Assembly (NCBI RefSeq): GCF_006965485.1
Contig: NZ_CP041360.1
Location: forward strand, 2,108,001-2,172,000
Direction of reading: 5' to 3'
DNA length: 64,000 nucleotides
DNA from: Spirosoma sp. KCTC 42546
GTDB lineage: Bacteria; Bacteroidota; Bacteroidia; Cytophagales; Spirosomataceae
The notes below the pieces were generated by a model. It worked only from the letters and a program-made list of their open reading frames with translations. It ran no database searches and had not been told where the DNA came from. Position 1 is the stretch's first letter. Each line of letters begins with the position of its first letter. Both the position numbers and the translations under genes were made by a program. Shown piece after piece: positions 1 through 8,416 of this stretch.

Positions 1-305
1 TCAACAAATAGGGTATCATTTTGCAGGTAAAGCGCAGCTCTGGAAGATTTGAATAGCCGTTTGCTTTGGTTACTACCCCGCTTGGGAGAAAAGTAAAGGT
101 CCTGCCCTTTATTGACCCGAAAGGTCTGATCCAACTCCTGAATACTCCGTCGACTATGGTAAATGGATGTGCAACTACACGAAATTAACCCCAATGCCCA
201 GTAAATAGGAAACCTCTGCTGGCTCAACAGCTTGCCAAACAGGCGTTTGCCTGCACCAATGAATGGGTAGCATACGAAACATTGATTCGGTAAGCGGGGA
301 TCCAT
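1..305 (-). CDS. Putative lipoprotein, 5' part only (runs off window edge)
   Basis: An open frame starts at the ATG at 303-305 on the minus strand and runs without a stop through base 1, about 101 codons. The N-terminal part contains a hydrophobic stretch ending in Leu-Ile-Ser-Cys-Ser-Cys (about residues 40-48), like a lipobox, followed by a polar region rich in Arg, Ser and Lys. I do not recognise the family. The hydrophobic segment lies far from the first Met, so the real start may be further in. The rest of the gene lies left of the window. It is separated from the GH2 gene by a perfect palindrome. Function unknown. Confidence 0.5.
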   Translation of the reverse strand, partial: MDPRLPNQCFVCYPFIGAGKRLFGKLLSQQRFPIYWALGLISCSCTSIYHSRRSIQELDQTFRVNKGQDLYFSPKRGSNQSKRLFKSSRAALYLQNDTLFV

Positions 306-360
306 TACCTCTATCTTAACAGGTTAATTTAAGTAGTCTCACACGCTCATAAGCCAGACT

Positions 361-390
361 GAACTCGCGGGCTAGCTAGCCCGCGAGTTC
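361..390. terminator. 30-bp perfect palindrome overlapping the GH2 3' end
   Basis: Two 15-nt arms abut with no loop (361-375 and 376-390). The GH2 stop codon at 372-374 lies inside the palindrome, which therefore encodes the last residues (Ser-Arg-Ala-Ser). It probably acts as a terminator hairpin, although no clear T-tract follows. Confidence 0.6.
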
Positions 391-2225
391 AATAAGCCTG
401 CCGGAACCGTCAGTTCGCCCGTCTGTGGGTCGATCAGTCCGTTTCGTTCATCCTCAATGTTGGTGGCCTGGGTGTATATATCCCCGGCAATGGTATACTG
501 GCGTAATTCCTGTTTAAAGAGCCGGATTCGTTCGGCGCGGCCTTCGGATTCCTCAGGGCCGCCATAATTGGCAAACCCAAAACCACCCCATTCGCTAACG
601 ACTAAAGGCACCTGCCGACGGTAGAAAAACGGATCGCCAACGACCAATGGAAACGCAGCTACATGCTCCAGGTCTCCGGCAGTCAATTGGCCGAGCAGTT
701 CCTTCCAGCGGTTTAAGTCCGGCGTGTAGAGGTGAGCTGTTAACAGGTCTGATTTCAGCCGGCCTTCCCACGAAATATGCTGCCAGCCGTCATTATCGAC
801 AACCAGGTATTGCGGATACGCAATCTGCATGTAATGGTACATATCCATAATGTACTGGCGCGTCTCCGGATTGGTGGCAATATCCTGCGCCCCCCAGTCT
901 TCGTTATACAGGCTCCAGATCACAACGGAAGGGTGCGTACTAATCAATGACACCATTCGCAGGAGTTCGGCGCGGTGGTTCTGGCGGCTCTTGGCTGTTG
1001 AGCTATGCGGACTGGGAACCTCTACCCAGAGCATAAGCCCCAGTTTATCGGCCAGGTTGTAAATTCGGGGATCGACACCGGCAATGTGAACGCGTACCAG
1101 ATTGCAGCCCAGTTCTTTCATCGCCAGCATGTGTCGCTGCATCTCCTCGTACGTAGCCGTGCCCGGCTGGTACAGAATACCATCGAGGTAAACCGGCGAA
1201 TTATTCAGATAGATATATCGTCCCCGCGCTTCTATTTTGCGCAGACCAAACCGGGTTTCAATCTGGGCGGCATAGCCTTCGGCGTCAATGAGCTGGGCAA
1301 TGAGTTTGTAGCGTGTCGGTGATTCGGGTGACCATAAACCCGCCCCCGGTAGTTCGAGCACGACCCGTTGTTGCTTTTGTCCGGCATCCAGTTGCAATGG
1401 AAAATCGGAGGTGGCAATGGGCTCAGTCTGTTGGAGATCGTAGGCCTGTAGTCGCAGGATATAGTGGCCGGGATCATGAATGCGGGTTGTTACACTAAAG
1501 CGCACCAGTTGATCTTCCACCACGCTGACCACACCCACGCGGGAGCGAAGTCGGTTCCGCTCCACGGTTTCGAGCCAAACGCTGCGAACGGCCCCTGTAT
1601 AGGTCTGATACCAGATGCCCCCCCGTTTATACACATGCGATTCCTGCTTACCCCTTGGAATTTCGGCGTCCATGGTATCCGCAATTCGTACTGTAAGCCG
1701 GTTTTGCGGGCGTAAATAGTCTTCCGGTAATTCATAGGAGAACGACGTATACTCACCCAGGTGAATCTCCTCATCTTCAATTGTGTGGAGCGGATGGCCA
1801 TTAAGCCATACCCGGGTTTCGTAGCCGCAGGCACCAAAGGTGAGCTGGATCATAGAACGAGCGTGCGGTTCACTGCGATGAGGCAGCGTAAATTCCCGTT
1901 CGTACCACGCAACTACCTTATCCTGCCATCCGGCAGAAGAACCTTGACCTTTGGCCTGCGCCATATGGGATTCAATGGAGCCCGGCCAATGGGCTGTTCC
2001 ATCAAAGGAATGACCAACGTACCAGCGCTGAAGTAATCCTTTATCGTCAGGATCGATCGTAAACCGCCATTCTCCGTCTAGCAGCAAATACGTATTTGGG
2101 CGCAGAACGGCCCGGGGGAGTTCGTTAATGGGTTCTGCCAGGGGAGCTTTTTCCGGCCTGCTGGCCGAGAAACTAGTGTTGGGCTGTTTTGATTCCATAG
2201 GTTCAGGATGAAAGATAGAAAACAT
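372..2225 (-). CDS. Glycoside hydrolase family 2 (beta-galactosidase/beta-glucuronidase type)
   Basis: 617 residues with the three-part GH2 layout: an N-terminal jelly-roll sugar-binding domain (about 40-220), an immunoglobulin-like sandwich (about 225-325) and a TIM barrel (about 330-600). The acid/base Glu is E442 in SLYNEDWG and the nucleophile is E545 in VVSEWGGFG, both in the expected positions. The enzyme should hydrolyse a terminal beta-glycoside; the sugar cannot be told from sequence. No signal peptide is visible, and Met10 is an alternative start, so it may act in the cytoplasm. It is divergent from the histidine kinase gene. The last codons lie in a palindrome, so the natural C-terminus may have been replaced. 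Confidence 0.88.
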   Translation of the reverse strand: MFSIFHPEPMESKQPNTSFSASRPEKAPLAEPINELPRAVLRPNTYLLLDGEWRFTIDPDDKGLLQRWYVGHSFDGTAHWPGSIESHMAQAKGQGSSAGWQDKVVAWYEREFTLPHRSEPHARSMIQLTFGACGYETRVWLNGHPLHTIEDEEIHLGEYTSFSYELPEDYLRPQNRLTVRIADTMDAEIPRGKQESHVYKRGGIWYQTYTGAVRSVWLETVERNRLRSRVGVVSVVEDQLVRFSVTTRIHDPGHYILRLQAYDLQQTEPIATSDFPLQLDAGQKQQRVVLELPGAGLWSPESPTRYKLIAQLIDAEGYAAQIETRFGLRKIEARGRYIYLNNSPVYLDGILYQPGTATYEEMQRHMLAMKELGCNLVRVHIAGVDPRIYNLADKLGLMLWVEVPSPHSSTAKSRQNHRAELLRMVSLISTHPSVVIWSLYNEDWGAQDIATNPETRQYIMDMYHYMQIAYPQYLVVDNDGWQHISWEGRLKSDLLTAHLYTPDLNRWKELLGQLTAGDLEHVAAFPLVVGDPFFYRRQVPLVVSEWGGFGFANYGGPEESEGRAERIRLFKQELRQYTIAGDIYTQATNIEDERNGLIDPQTGELTVPAGLLNSRAS

Positions 2226-2305
2226 CTTATAGGTGCCTTCTGTTTGATCTGGGCCACTGACTCGTTTTTTTAAGCAGTTCTGGTACCTCGTTAGTTAAAA
2301 AGTTA

Positions 2306-3613
2306 GTGCACTCCATCCCCCTGTTTATGACACCCTCTTCTGATTCTCCGCAGCCTCTGGTCGAACTTGTTTCCTACCTGTTTACCCGACGAGAAGCCAT
2401 CTTAAACAATTGGCGGCAAGCTTGTGAGCAGGATGAGGTATTGAATAGAATTTCATCATTAAGTCGAGAGGAGTTCAATAACTTATTACCCGTTATTTTA
2501 AACATCCTTGAACAGCGGTTGCTGAATAAGCCTCAGGAAGCCGATCCAGGCACAACGGCTACCTCGCACGGGTTACATCGTTGGCAAAAGGCTTATGCGT
2601 TACCAGAGACGCTGCGGGAGTTAAATCTCTTGACCCAGATACTCTTCGCTGAAATACAGTCCTTTCAGGAGATTTTTCCAAAAACCGATACCCGGTTGCT
2701 TCTACAGGCCCAGCAAACAATGGTTCAGCTCATGACTGAAACCATTGAAGGAAGTGTGCAGAAGTATGACGAGTTTCAGCGGCTGGAAGCCGCTAACCGA
2801 TTCTCAACGCTGCAACAGGCACTCGATCAGATTCAGTCCTTATCCCGCCAGCGGGGCGATTTACTGCGAACATCCTCCCATGATCTCAAAAGTAGTTTTG
2901 GCATCATCAATAGTGCCGCTTCTGTTTTGAGAATGGAGGGGCTAAGTGATCAGGAGCGAGAGCAGTTTATGGATATGTTGAATCGCAACCTTACCCATGT
3001 GCAGTCGATGCTGGGCAGTCTTATGGATCTCTCACGACTTGAAGCTGGTGAAGAATCGCTGCATATTCAGTCGTTCGATGCCGCTAAACTGCTTAAGGAA
3101 TTAGTAACAGGCGTACAGCCCATGGCCGCAGAGCGGGGATTGGTCCTTCGGGCCGATGGACCCGATTCATTGCCGGTGGAAAGCGACCCGGTTAAAATTC
3201 AACGGATTGTACAAAATCTATTACTCAATGCAATCCAGTATACACCAACTGGATTTATATCCGTTTCCTGGTCTAATGAAGTCGACATGCACTGGATGTT
3301 CAGTATTCAGGATTCCGGGCCCGGTTTACAAAGTAGTCTGACCAGCTTATTGGCTAAGCAACTCAGACCTACTATAGATTCTACAAGTAGTATGGGCCCT
3401 GGCGAGTCGCAACCAGTTCCCGTTTTACCATCGTCTGATCATGAAATAACCGGAGAGGCACTCCTGCAAGAACAAACAAATGGGCTAATACACGGAGAAG
3501 GAGTTGGGTTACAAATTGTTAAGCGATTGTGCGAGTTATTGAAGGCTAACCTCGATATCGAAACCCGCGCTGACCGGGGAACATTATTCCGTATTCGGCT
3601 ACCTAGTCATTAG
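2306..3613 (+). CDS. Soluble sensor histidine kinase
   Basis: 435 residues from GTG at 2306; an in-frame ATG at 2327 is an equally good start. There are no transmembrane segments. The N-terminal 150 residues are helical and resemble the RsbRD-type sensory domain (LFTRREAILNNW). A coiled linker leads to HisKA with the phospho-accepting His192 (SSHDLKSSFG) and a HATPase_c domain: N-box N308 (QNLLLNAIQYTP), G1 D336 (DSGPG) and G2 GEGVGL (397-402). An insertion rich in Ser, Pro and Gln (about 350-395) sits in the ATP lid. The next gene is a receiver-only regulator 102 bp downstream, so the two probably form a phosphorelay. The signal sensed is unknown. Confidence 0.88.
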   Translation: MHSIPLFMTPSSDSPQPLVELVSYLFTRREAILNNWRQACEQDEVLNRISSLSREEFNNLLPVILNILEQRLLNKPQEADPGTTATSHGLHRWQKAYALPETLRELNLLTQILFAEIQSFQEIFPKTDTRLLLQAQQTMVQLMTETIEGSVQKYDEFQRLEAANRFSTLQQALDQIQSLSRQRGDLLRTSSHDLKSSFGIINSAASVLRMEGLSDQEREQFMDMLNRNLTHVQSMLGSLMDLSRLEAGEESLHIQSFDAAKLLKELVTGVQPMAAERGLVLRADGPDSLPVESDPVKIQRIVQNLLLNAIQYTPTGFISVSWSNEVDMHWMFSIQDSGPGLQSSLTSLLAKQLRPTIDSTSSMGPGESQPVPVLPSSDHEITGEALLQEQTNGLIHGEGVGLQIVKRLCELLKANLDIETRADRGTLFRIRLPSH

Positions 3614-3715
3614 GCTAGCCAGGTCCGAATGAAAACTAGATTAAACTCAGAACATTCTACTTAATAAATAGATTATTAGACTAGATAGATAAGATAGCTT
3701 TATACCCATTTTTCA

Positions 3716-4198
3716 ATGAAGGTTAACGATACTCACTCGATCATTAAAGCCAATTTCAGGCTTGCTAAAGTGCTTATTGTCGAAGACAATGAGGATCACT
3801 GGTTATTGATCAAGCAGGCTATGCAGCAGGTTCTGCCCGAGGTAACCCCCGTCCGGGTAGCTACTCCAGGACTGGCTTTAACTTTACTGAATGAATGGCA
3901 GTATCAGGAGTGGGAGGTTCCAAAACTGATACTGTTAGATCTCTACCTGCCTGAAAGTGAAGATGGATGGGCACTACTTGAGCAAATTAAACGGATGCCT
4001 TCTCCACTTGATCAGGTTCGCATTGTGATGCTCAGCTCGTCGGAAGTACCAGTCGACATTCTGAAAGCGTATCAATTGGGTATTTCCTCTTATACCGTAA
4101 AGCCTACTAATTTTCCTGATTGGCTTACGTTTTTTCAGGAGCTGCGCGCTTACTGGTGGGAAACCGTCAGTTTACCTCCTACGCATTATTCGTTTTAA
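3716..4198 (+). CDS. Single-domain response regulator (receiver only)
   Basis: 160 residues, one CheY-like receiver domain and no output domain. Visible residues are the acidic pair E23/D24 (VEDNEDH), phospho-acceptor D75 (LILLDLYLP), the Ser switch at 107-109 (MLSSSE) and K129 (YTVKPT). The domain resembles the Rcp1/CheY-like group that works with soluble kinases. It lies downstream of the histidine kinase in the same direction and is the likely partner. Lacking a DNA-binding part, it should act through protein contact or as a phosphate relay. A perfect palindrome follows the stop. Confidence 0.9.
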   Translation: MKVNDTHSIIKANFRLAKVLIVEDNEDHWLLIKQAMQQVLPEVTPVRVATPGLALTLLNEWQYQEWEVPKLILLDLYLPESEDGWALLEQIKRMPSPLDQVRIVMLSSSEVPVDILKAYQLGISSYTVKPTNFPDWLTFFQELRAYWWETVSLPPTHYSF

Positions 4199-4212
4199 CA
4201 GCTTACTGCTGA

Positions 4213-4260
4213 TAAGCAAACAGGCAGAATTAACCCGGGTTAATTCTGCCTGTTTGCTTA
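4213..4260. terminator. Bidirectional terminator, 48-bp perfect palindrome
   Basis: Two 24-nt arms meet at CCCGGG with no spacer (4213-4236 and 4237-4260). It lies between the convergent response-regulator and ferritin-like genes and is AT-rich on both outer sides, as expected for a terminator used from both directions. Confidence 0.75.
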
Positions 4261-4289
4261 TAATATATCTAGTTCAGTTACCTAACTGC

Positions 4290-5087
4290 TTAGGCCAGAA
4301 AAGGCTTAACAATCTCTAAAACCTGCTCTTTGGTTAGTGGCTCATCAAATGCTTCGGTTATACCTTCAATGGGGACCACACCATTCAGGATTCCCTGTAG
4401 ATTGATATTCTTTTGCGTCACATTGCCCTCGCCCATGTACACGCCAGCAGCCGCCGGTGGTAAACCCGATGGACTGGACTGGGATATCCATCCTTTTTGA
4501 CCCCGCAGGAATCGGACCCGTGCCGCATGGGTGGCTTCTGTGGCATGAATCTGTAGCGCTGTTTCCAGAATAGGCTTTGCATTCATCAGGTTAGGTGCCT
4601 GCCCTTTGTACGCCCGAACCCCTGTATCTTCGAAGGCCTGTGATACCGCGGCAAAGGTCTGGAAATTTGTAAACGTATCCGGGAAGTTCCCCTTGGCTGA
4701 GAAATCGAACTTTGGTTCTGCAATAGCTTTTGAACCAAGAACCGTTTTTAGCAAATTAACATGGATTTGCTCGTGGCGTCGGATTAGCTCAAAGGCAGGC
4801 TTATACTGGGATGGAATCATGGTCAGGTTATTCCCAATATCATAAAACCGATACTCCAGGTATTCCAGTGTAAGTGCAAAGTTGAGCACATCCACTACAT
4901 TGTCGGGTAAGGCGCTTGATTGCCCATACGCAGAGGTCAGTGCTGAGGCTAAAATAGAGGGAGCTGCTACAGCTACTGTTTTTTTGGTCAGGCTACTAAA
5001 CAGGCCTCGACGGGATACGTGCTCTAAGCGGTCGAAAAATTCGTTGTCAACCTGTTCGAGTTCGGCGAAAATAGATTGTAGATTCAT
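4290..5087 (-). CDS. Exported ferritin-like protein (desiccation-associated/DUF4439-like)
   Basis: 265 residues. A Tat-like signal (SRRGLFSSLTKK then a hydrophobic AVAAPSILASAL) sits unusually far in, after about 25 residues. The mature part is a four-helix ferritin-like fold with possible metal ligands in LTLEYLEYRFY, RRHEQIHV, AFEDTGVRAY and ATEATHAARV. Proteins of this type are annotated as ferritin-like or PCC13-62-like; their reaction is not established. It lies 15 bp downstream of a second ferritin-like gene in the same direction, so the pair is almost certainly co-transcribed. A role in metal or oxidative-stress handling in the periplasm is inference. Confidence 0.8.
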   Translation of the reverse strand: MNLQSIFAELEQVDNEFFDRLEHVSRRGLFSSLTKKTVAVAAPSILASALTSAYGQSSALPDNVVDVLNFALTLEYLEYRFYDIGNNLTMIPSQYKPAFELIRRHEQIHVNLLKTVLGSKAIAEPKFDFSAKGNFPDTFTNFQTFAAVSQAFEDTGVRAYKGQAPNLMNAKPILETALQIHATEATHAARVRFLRGQKGWISQSSPSGLPPAAAGVYMGEGNVTQKNINLQGILNGVVPIEGITEAFDEPLTKEQVLEIVKPFLA

Positions 5088-5102
5088 AATTGTTGAGCAG
5101 GT

Positions 5103-5828
5103 TTAGGCAACGGTAGTTGGAAGGTTTCGGGCATCGATGGTTTCACGGATGTATTTCTGGGCCATCGGTAGTACTTCCGAAGGTTCCTTTTTGATGAACA
5201 GGCCGTCAATAACAATATTATCGCCCGAGAAAGCGGTTTGATTCATGTACTGCATTTCACGGATGATGGATACGTGCCGCGCTTCGACAGATACGATTTT
5301 TCCTGCTACAGCCAGGTTTTCGGGGTCTGTCAGGTACTTGCCTCCACCATTGTAAGCGGCAGTTCCGATTTCGGCAAACATGCGGGCTGCTTCCAGCACA
5401 TCGGTGCGTTGCCGAAAGTAGATACTGCTAAAATCGAGCGTGAGATCGGGAATGCCGGCACCTGCCAACGCCGTCCGATAGAAAGCGCGGTGCGTTACTT
5501 CGTGGTTGCGCAGATCCTGAAATAACTGCATCTCCATAGCGGTCATTCCCTCGTAAGGATTTGCCAATACGAGTTCGTAAAAGCGAGCTTCAATCTGCTC
5601 CAAAACGAAGGCGTAGTTCAGAATGCCGAGATCACCACCGGGCAGGGTAATAACATCGCCGGGTGCTGCTGCCCGGGCACCATCCGGACGAACCTGAAGA
5701 TCGGCTGTGGAGCAGGCGGTAAGAAGCCCACCCGTTACGGCTGCGGCTCCAACAGTTCGCAAAAAAGAGCGCCGTTGGGTATTAACTACCGGGGGCGTCG
5801 GCTGCGTGAAATTGGTACTATTTTCCAT
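5103..5828 (-). CDS. Exported ferritin-like protein, Tat/lipoprotein signal
   Basis: 241 residues, first gene of a two-gene operon. The N-terminus has a twin-arginine motif (QRRSFLRTVG) followed by a hydrophobic stretch and a lipobox (GLLTAC), suggesting Tat export and lipid anchoring. The ferritin-like domain follows, with ligand-like residues in LEQIEARFYEL, LRNHEVTHRAFYR, FAEIGTAAYNG and SVEARHVSIIREM. It is a paralogue of the downstream gene, and the two could form a mixed assembly. Upstream 160 bp separate it from the divergent esterase gene. Family assignment is fairly sure; the biochemical role is not. Confidence 0.82.
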   Translation of the reverse strand: MENSTNFTQPTPPVVNTQRRSFLRTVGAAAVTGGLLTACSTADLQVRPDGARAAAPGDVITLPGGDLGILNYAFVLEQIEARFYELVLANPYEGMTAMEMQLFQDLRNHEVTHRAFYRTALAGAGIPDLTLDFSSIYFRQRTDVLEAARMFAEIGTAAYNGGGKYLTDPENLAVAGKIVSVEARHVSIIREMQYMNQTAFSGDNIVIDGLFIKKEPSEVLPMAQKYIRETIDARNLPTTVA

Positions 5829-6017
5829 TGAGTAAATGAATAAATGTTGATACTATGGGCAATACTAGCCTGGAAGCTAACTAGTTTGACAGAGTGAGGT
5901 AACGGCCTTACCGCACTTTATACTAGCTTCCTGATCACCCAGACCATTCCCTCATTTTCTCTGTGGAGCCGCTCCACTACCTTCATTATGGCAGTTTGTG
6001 TGAAAAAATCAACGTTC

Positions 6018-7133
6018 ATGAATCAATTTTGCACAAACCGATTTATTCGTAGAAACGGACTTAGACTGTCTGCTGCTGTACTCATTACGCTTGGCCTAGT
6101 GGCCTGCCAGGATCACCGCATTCCATTAGCGGGCCAGGGTATACAACCAACGGGCCCCAAGCCGACCTGGGGACCAACCATTACGCCCCAGATGCAGGCC
6201 GTTATTGAAGAACTGGGTCGACTCAGTCCTATTCCCCTCAATACGCTTACGCCCCAACAGGCGCGGCAACAACCTTCGTTTAAGGATGCGGTTAATTCGC
6301 TGCTGGATAAAAACAAGATTCCACGCCCAACTGCCAACGTTACGGTTAGTCAACGGACAATTCCTGGGGCTGGGGGGGTACCGATTCGGATAGTGGTCTA
6401 TACACCCAATAACGTGGCCGGACCAATGCCGGTCATCGTGTATTACCACGGTGGTGGCTGGGTGATTGCCAGTCCGGAAGTATACGAATATTCGACACTG
6501 GCATTAGCCGAAGAAACGGGTGCAGTTGTGGTATCGGTCGATTATCGACTGGCTCCGGAAAACAAGTTTCCGACCGCCCACGAAGACGCCTTTGCGGCTT
6601 ATAAATGGGTCACTCAGAATGCCGCCAGCCTGAATGGCAATCCCGCGAAGATAGCCGTTGCGGGCGAAAGTGCAGGCGGAAATATGGCCATTACGGTGAG
6701 CATGATGGCCCGCGATCAGAGTATTGCGTTGCCAGTACATATTCTGTCGGTTTATCCGGTGGCCAATAACTTTCTGGATACGCCTTCCTATAACATTTAT
6801 GCCGATGCCAAACCGTTGAACCGGCCTTTGGTGAAATATTTCACGGATAATTATTTTAACTCGCCTGCCGATGGAGATAGTCCGCTGATTTCGTTACTTG
6901 ATGTGGCCAATCTAAATGGACTGCCGCCAACCACCATTATTGCAGCCGAGATTGATCCCTTACAGAGCGAAGGAGAGGAGTTAAGTAAGAAGTTACAGGC
7001 GTCGGGTGTAAACGTAACGTATCGGCTGTTTAACGGAGCCACGCACGAGTTTTTTGGTATGTACGCTATTGTCCCCCAGGCCCAGCAGGCGCAGGATCTA
7101 GCCGCCACTCAGCTCCGAAACGCGTTTAAGTAA
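6018..7133 (+). CDS. Alpha/beta-hydrolase esterase (HSL family), lipoprotein
   Basis: From ATG 6018 the product is 371 residues; an in-frame ATG at 5988 would add ten. The start at 6018 gives a compact lipoprotein signal (RRNGLRLSAAVLITLGLVAC). Numbered from the upstream Met, the hydrolase has the oxyanion motif HGGGW (154-158), nucleophile Ser228 in GESAGG, Asp323 (AEIDPLQSEGEEL) and His353 (GATHEFFG), the full hormone-sensitive-lipase-type triad. It should hydrolyse short acyl or aryl esters outside the cytoplasmic membrane. A relic of a second, similar gene end lies 210 bp downstream, suggesting a past tandem duplication. Confidence 0.88.
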   Translation: MNQFCTNRFIRRNGLRLSAAVLITLGLVACQDHRIPLAGQGIQPTGPKPTWGPTITPQMQAVIEELGRLSPIPLNTLTPQQARQQPSFKDAVNSLLDKNKIPRPTANVTVSQRTIPGAGGVPIRIVVYTPNNVAGPMPVIVYYHGGGWVIASPEVYEYSTLALAEETGAVVVSVDYRLAPENKFPTAHEDAFAAYKWVTQNAASLNGNPAKIAVAGESAGGNMAITVSMMARDQSIALPVHILSVYPVANNFLDTPSYNIYADAKPLNRPLVKYFTDNYFNSPADGDSPLISLLDVANLNGLPPTTIIAAEIDPLQSEGEELSKKLQASGVNVTYRLFNGATHEFFGMYAIVPQAQQAQDLAATQLRNAFK

Positions 7134-7155
7134 GAGTTACCTATATAGTAACAAA

Positions 7156-7243
7156 GTTTTGGTATGGCCCCTTCAGGGTCAAATATTTATAGCAAAATCA
7201 TTGTTACTATAAATAGTTGACCCTAAAAGGGTCATACCAAAAC
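7156..7243. repeat. Imperfect inverted repeat downstream of the esterase gene
   Basis: Arms of 37 nt (7156-7192 and 7207-7243) pair with four mismatches around a 14-nt loop. Each arm also contains a small palindrome of GGGTCA/TGACCC type, so alternative hairpins are possible. It may serve as terminator for the esterase gene or be a small mobile repeat. Confidence 0.6.
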
Positions 7244-7279
7244 GCTGCTAAGAACGATAAGCTATATGTTCCTACCCTT

Positions 7280-7344
7280 GGCCTGTATCCTTACAGAACA
7301 TTTTCACAAAGGCAGACCATAGGCGGCCTGTGAGGATACAGACC
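7280..7344. repeat. Second inverted repeat between esterase and oxidoreductase genes
   Basis: Arms 7280-7296 and 7328-7344 (17 nt) pair with two mismatches around a 31-nt loop. The right arm runs into the esterase relic at 7339-7404. Confidence 0.5.
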
Positions 7345-7404
7345 GAGGATATGGCCTTAGCGGCAACTCAGCTCAAAAACGTGTTTAAACAATCAAAACG
7401 TTAA
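7339..7404 (+). pseudogene. Relic: C-terminal fragment of a second esterase copy
   Basis: The plus-strand frame ending at TAA 7402-7404 reads QTEDMALAATQLKNVFKQSKR. The end of the intact upstream esterase reads QAQDLAATQLRNAFK. The two align nearly residue for residue, with two extra residues and a four-residue extension in the relic. No start or catalytic region is left. It looks like the surviving 3' end of a tandem duplicate, most of which was lost or replaced by inverted repeats. The last bases overlap, antisense, the end of the oxidoreductase gene. Confidence 0.65.
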
Positions 7405-8325
7405 TACAATTTTTCCCGTTGTCCGGCGGCTTTCCAACTGCTGATGAGCACTGGCGATCTGATCGGCGGGGAGCACTTCACTGACCGTGATTTTTAATTT
7501 ACCGTCGGTGATGAACTGGTTGATCGTTTCCAGATCGCTGCCGCTGGTGTGTACCTGCGTTCGCTCGGCCGTAATATCGGGCCGGATAGCCAGTACCTTA
7601 TCCATCGCGCCATAGGCAATCGAGATCAGATGACCATTGGGTTTGAGAACTTTAGCCGATTTGAAAACTGTGTCGACACCCGCCGTATCGAATACGAGAT
7701 CGACATTCTGTACGGCTTTCTCGACATCGGTTGTAGTATAGTCGATAAACTCATCGACGCCCAGCGAGCGCACAAAGGCTTCGTTTTTGCCCGATGCGGT
7801 ACCGATCACATACGCGCCGATCGCTTTTGCCAGTTGAACGGCCAGGTGACCAACCCCGCCGGATGCCGCCTGAATCAGTAACCTATCGCCCGCCTTCAGG
7901 TGTCCGTGTTCGGTGAGTGACTGCCAGGCTGTTAAGACGGCTAAAGGTGCGGCTGCCGCTTCTTCGAACGATAATTCTGCGGGTTTATGGGCCAGATGGG
8001 CTGCAGGGGCGGCTACATACTCGGCGTAGGCATTGCCCGGTTGGGGGAAATTGACCATGCCATAGACGGCATCGCCCGGTTTGAAGGCGGTTACGTTGCT
8101 ACCTGCTTCAACCACCTCGCCCGCCATATCCCAACCCAGAATGATTGGCGGGGTATAGTTCTGAGAATAAGGCGTTGTGCCTGCGCGCGTTTTAAAATCG
8201 GCAGGATTTACGCCAAACGCCCTTACTTTCACTAGTACGTCATCGGGCGTGATAGTTGGTATGGGTACTTCCTGAATGGCGAAGTTTTCGGTGCCACCCC
8301 AGTTGCTTAACACAATGGCTTTCAT
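7393..8325 (-). CDS. NADP-dependent medium-chain oxidoreductase (quinone-oxidoreductase type)
   Basis: 310 residues from the ATG at 8323-8325 (MKAIVLSNWGG). The frame is open further upstream to 8388, but that part is a translated inverted repeat, so I chose the inner Met. It has a GroES-like N-terminal domain and a Rossmann cofactor domain with ASGGVGHLAVQLAKAIGA. Zinc-binding Cys residues of alcohol dehydrogenases are absent, which points to the quinone oxidoreductase/enoyl reductase branch. It should reduce an activated double bond or quinone with NADPH. It lies downstream of dps, beyond a strong hairpin. Confidence 0.85.
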   Translation of the reverse strand: MKAIVLSNWGGTENFAIQEVPIPTITPDDVLVKVRAFGVNPADFKTRAGTTPYSQNYTPPIILGWDMAGEVVEAGSNVTAFKPGDAVYGMVNFPQPGNAYAEYVAAPAAHLAHKPAELSFEEAAAAPLAVLTAWQSLTEHGHLKAGDRLLIQAASGGVGHLAVQLAKAIGAYVIGTASGKNEAFVRSLGVDEFIDYTTTDVEKAVQNVDLVFDTAGVDTVFKSAKVLKPNGHLISIAYGAMDKVLAIRPDITAERTQVHTSGSDLETINQFITDGKLKITVSEVLPADQIASAHQQLESRRTTGKIVLTF

Positions 8326-8348
8326 GGGTTTTGAGATGAGTGATAGAT

Positions 8349-8410
8349 AATGTAAAATGGATAATGCACAATGGTTTGCTAGCCTCATTATGCATTATCC
8401 ATTTTACATT
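8349..8410. terminator. Strong hairpin between dps and oxidoreductase gene
   Basis: Arms 8349-8373 and 8386-8410 (25 nt) pair with one mismatch around a 12-nt loop. It lies 7 bp beyond the dps stop in the minus direction and probably terminates dps. AT-rich repeats of this kind are common between genes of this clade. Confidence 0.65.
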
Positions 8411-8416
8411 ATTCAT

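Noticed and set aside
7156..7344. Possible insertion sequence
   Set aside because: The repeats enclose no transposase and no target duplication is seen.
8326..8388. N-terminal extension of the oxidoreductase (21 codons)
   Set aside because: It is translated inverted-repeat sequence, and the family starts at MKAIVLSN.
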